52,533 nt of DNA, from positions 1 through 52,533 of the forward strand of contig JAGCAJ010000002.1 in NCBI GenBank assembly GCA_017652765.1, in the 5' to 3' direction. The stretch is from Candidatus Saccharimonadota bacterium (lineage in GTDB: Bacteria > Patescibacteriota > Saccharimonadia > Saccharimonadales > Saccharimonadaceae). Of this stretch, positions 51,746 through 52,533 are shown piece after piece. Each line of letters starts with the position of its first letter. Positions within the stretch are counted from its first letter, which is position 1. A model generated the notes under the pieces. The model was given only the letters and a program-made list of their open reading frames with translations, was not told the DNA's origin and ran no database searches. Made by a program: the position numbers and the translations under genes.

Positions 51746-52201
51746 TTCTAGATATAATTTCTTAAAGCCCGTCTTGATAGTCTCAAGATCATTGGGTGAA
51801 ATCATGCCTATATATCTATAAAGTCTTGCGGTACTAAATACACGGATTTGTGATAGGGCCGCAAAAGAAGGCTTATTTTTAAAAATAAAACGAACATACC
51901 ACGACCCCGTATGAGGTACCGATGTGAGCGGTATTCCAAGGAATCCGCAACTACCTAGCTTCTTAAAAATTAGAACCGGCCTAGAAAAAGTTTCATTCTT
52001 ACCATTAATCTCTATTCCAACATTTTCACCAAATCCACACCACCATATTTGACGATTTTTAATTGCTGGCAAACTTGCTTCATAATGAATCTTTTCTTTC
52101 ACCCCCATCCACTCATCAAACCGCTTGATCTGCCATTCTTCAATACCAGTATCAAAATTAATTAATATTGAAACGCCGATTTTCTTTACAAGTTTTCGCA
52201 T
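51743..52201 (-). CDS. PemK/MazF-like toxin
   Basis: 152 residues from ATG 52201 (SD gaggag 5 nt upstream). The core from about residue 45 fits PemK/MazF endoribonucleases: IKNRQIWWCGFGENVGIEINGKNETFSRPVLIFKK, FLGIPLTSV, and ALSQIRVFSTARLYRYIGMIS. The N-terminal 40 residues are an extra segment. No protein antitoxin gene is seen on either side in the window. Two predicted short RNAs flank it. Confidence 0.7.
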   Translation of the reverse strand: MRKLVKKIGVSILINFDTGIEEWQIKRFDEWMGVKEKIHYEASLPAIKNRQIWWCGFGENVGIEINGKNETFSRPVLIFKKLGSCGFLGIPLTSVPHTGSWYVRFIFKNKPSFAALSQIRVFSTARLYRYIGMISPNDLETIKTGFKKLYLE

Positions 52202-52266
52202 ATTCACTCCTCTTTTAGCTTATTAATCCAATCGCTTGGAAGTAGGAGCAAACGTGGATGATGTAT

Positions 52267-52313
52267 ATTATATCACAAAAAAGCCCCGCTGAGAGCTTTC
52301 GCTCAACACGGGG
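52267..52313 (-). promoter_or_regulatory. Fused terminator and toxin promoter
   Basis: Hairpin ccccg...cgggg (52284-52313, inner stem tgag/ctca), T6, then extended -10 TGA-TATAAT at 52267-52272 leading to the toxin. Confidence 0.65.
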
Positions 52314-52320
52314 TGGTGTC
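52276..52320 (-). ncRNA. Predicted ~45-nt RNA upstream of the toxin
   Basis: Own promoter: -35 TGGACT (52350-52355), 17-nt spacer, -10 TGC-TACAAT (52327-52332). It ends at the terminator hairpin. There is no room for a peptide. Confidence 0.4.
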
Positions 52321-52355
52321 AATATCATTGTAGCACGCAAAACAACAGAAGTCCA

Positions 52356-52460
52356 CCATAACCGTAAAGCCTCATAGACATCCAGCGCGCCAGCGCTCGG
52401 TAGGCCTTTAGAAACAGTGGTGGTTTAGGCCGGGAGCACGATACTGGCGACCAAAAATCC
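52356..52460 (-). other. Non-coding stretch with a strong 62-nt hairpin
   Basis: The gap between the toxin and the next gene (52202-52510) holds no ORF. Its right part contains a stepped stem at 52388-52449: cgccag/ctggcg, then gcgctc/gagc-type pairs, then aggcc/ggcct. It lies between two terminators. It does not match RNase P, tmRNA or SRP RNA by eye. Confidence 0.5.
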
Positions 52461-52486
52461 CCCATTTCTGGGGGATTTGGGATGCT
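52460..52486 (-). terminator. Terminator of the right-edge FISUMP gene
   Basis: Stem aatccccc / gggggatt with loop agaaat-type tip, then ttttt on the reverse strand. Confidence 0.8.
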
Positions 52487-52501
52487 AGGGTAGGATGCTA
52501 A
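52478..52501 (-). repeat. TAGCATCC direct repeats, second copy
   Basis: Reverse strand reads tagcatcctaccctagcatc, nearly the same as 6961-6980 behind the first FISUMP gene. Confidence 0.6.
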
Positions 52502-52510
52502 TGTAGGTAG

Positions 52511-52533
52511 CTAATTGGCATTTATACAGCGCA
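52511..52533 (-). CDS. C-terminal end of a second FISUMP-like protein (partial)
   Basis: The last complete reverse-strand codons read RCINAN followed by TAG. The first FISUMP gene ends VRCIAQ-TAG, and RCI near the end is typical of the family. The shared TAGCATCC repeats and terminator behind both genes support the call. Only seven codons are visible. Confidence 0.5.

Noticed and set aside
52356-52460. RNase P RNA, tmRNA, SRP RNA or an integron attC site
   Set aside because: None of the universally conserved motifs of those RNAs or of attC core sites could be found on either strand.

Overview
The window reads as a chromosomal segment of a reduced, host-dependent bacterium of the Candidate Phyla Radiation, most likely Saccharibacteria (TM7). 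This is an inference. The supporting facts are: rpsE runs straight into rplO with no rpmD (L30) between them; short core proteins dominate, several with Lys/Ala-rich tails; L36, L33, S4, RecR and DnaX have lost their usual zinc cysteines; and there are three class C/E/F-like sortases plus FISUMP-type surface proteins. The code is standard, with TAA, TAG and TGA all used as stops.

Layout. 1-4787 holds the end of the spc operon (rpsE with an in-frame amber codon, rplO), an inserted reverse-strand surface protein, secY and a sortase. 4800-7015 is a large FISUMP surface protein with a probable frameshift at its start. 7074-11274 is infA-rpmJ-rpsM-rpsK-rpsD-rpoA-rplQ-rplM-rpsI. 11283-14375 carries envelope genes (SleB-like hydrolase, sortase-anchored lipase-like protein, small membrane protein) and tRNA-Ala. 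14410-17262 is thyA-folA-glyA, the dTMP/folate cycle. 18164-26449 is secE-nusG-rplK ... rplA ... rplJ-rplL, broken up by five orphan genes, including a ThyX-like protein. 26875-36153 is DNA replication and repair plus cysS (dnaX, dnaB, YbaB, recR, rmuC, NrnA-like). 36187-45549 holds a transporter, trpS, tRNAs, an alarmone-hydrolase-like protein, an RluA-type pseudouridine synthase, a delta-prime subunit, an FNT channel, queA, tgt and rpmG. 45586-48002 is a glycogen/alpha-glucan pair (GT4 and GH57). 48000-52533 has a dispersed palindromic element, tRNA-Trp, small enzymes, two more sortases, a PemK/MazF-like toxin and the last codons of a second FISUMP protein.

The most unusual signals are: (1) a family of about 80-92 bp double-hairpin elements with a constant ACATGYG loop, one of them inserted in frame inside glyA; (2) a stop codon inside rpsE; (3) a 171-nt near-complete hairpin between rplJ and rplL; (4) a very regular promoter style (TGN-TATAAT), with exactly six bases between the -10 box and the start codon in many genes, predicting leaderless mRNAs; (5) promoters built into terminator hairpins; (6) a promoter family with a conserved spacer that drives the orphan genes; and (7) a toxin gene bracketed by two predicted very short RNAs.
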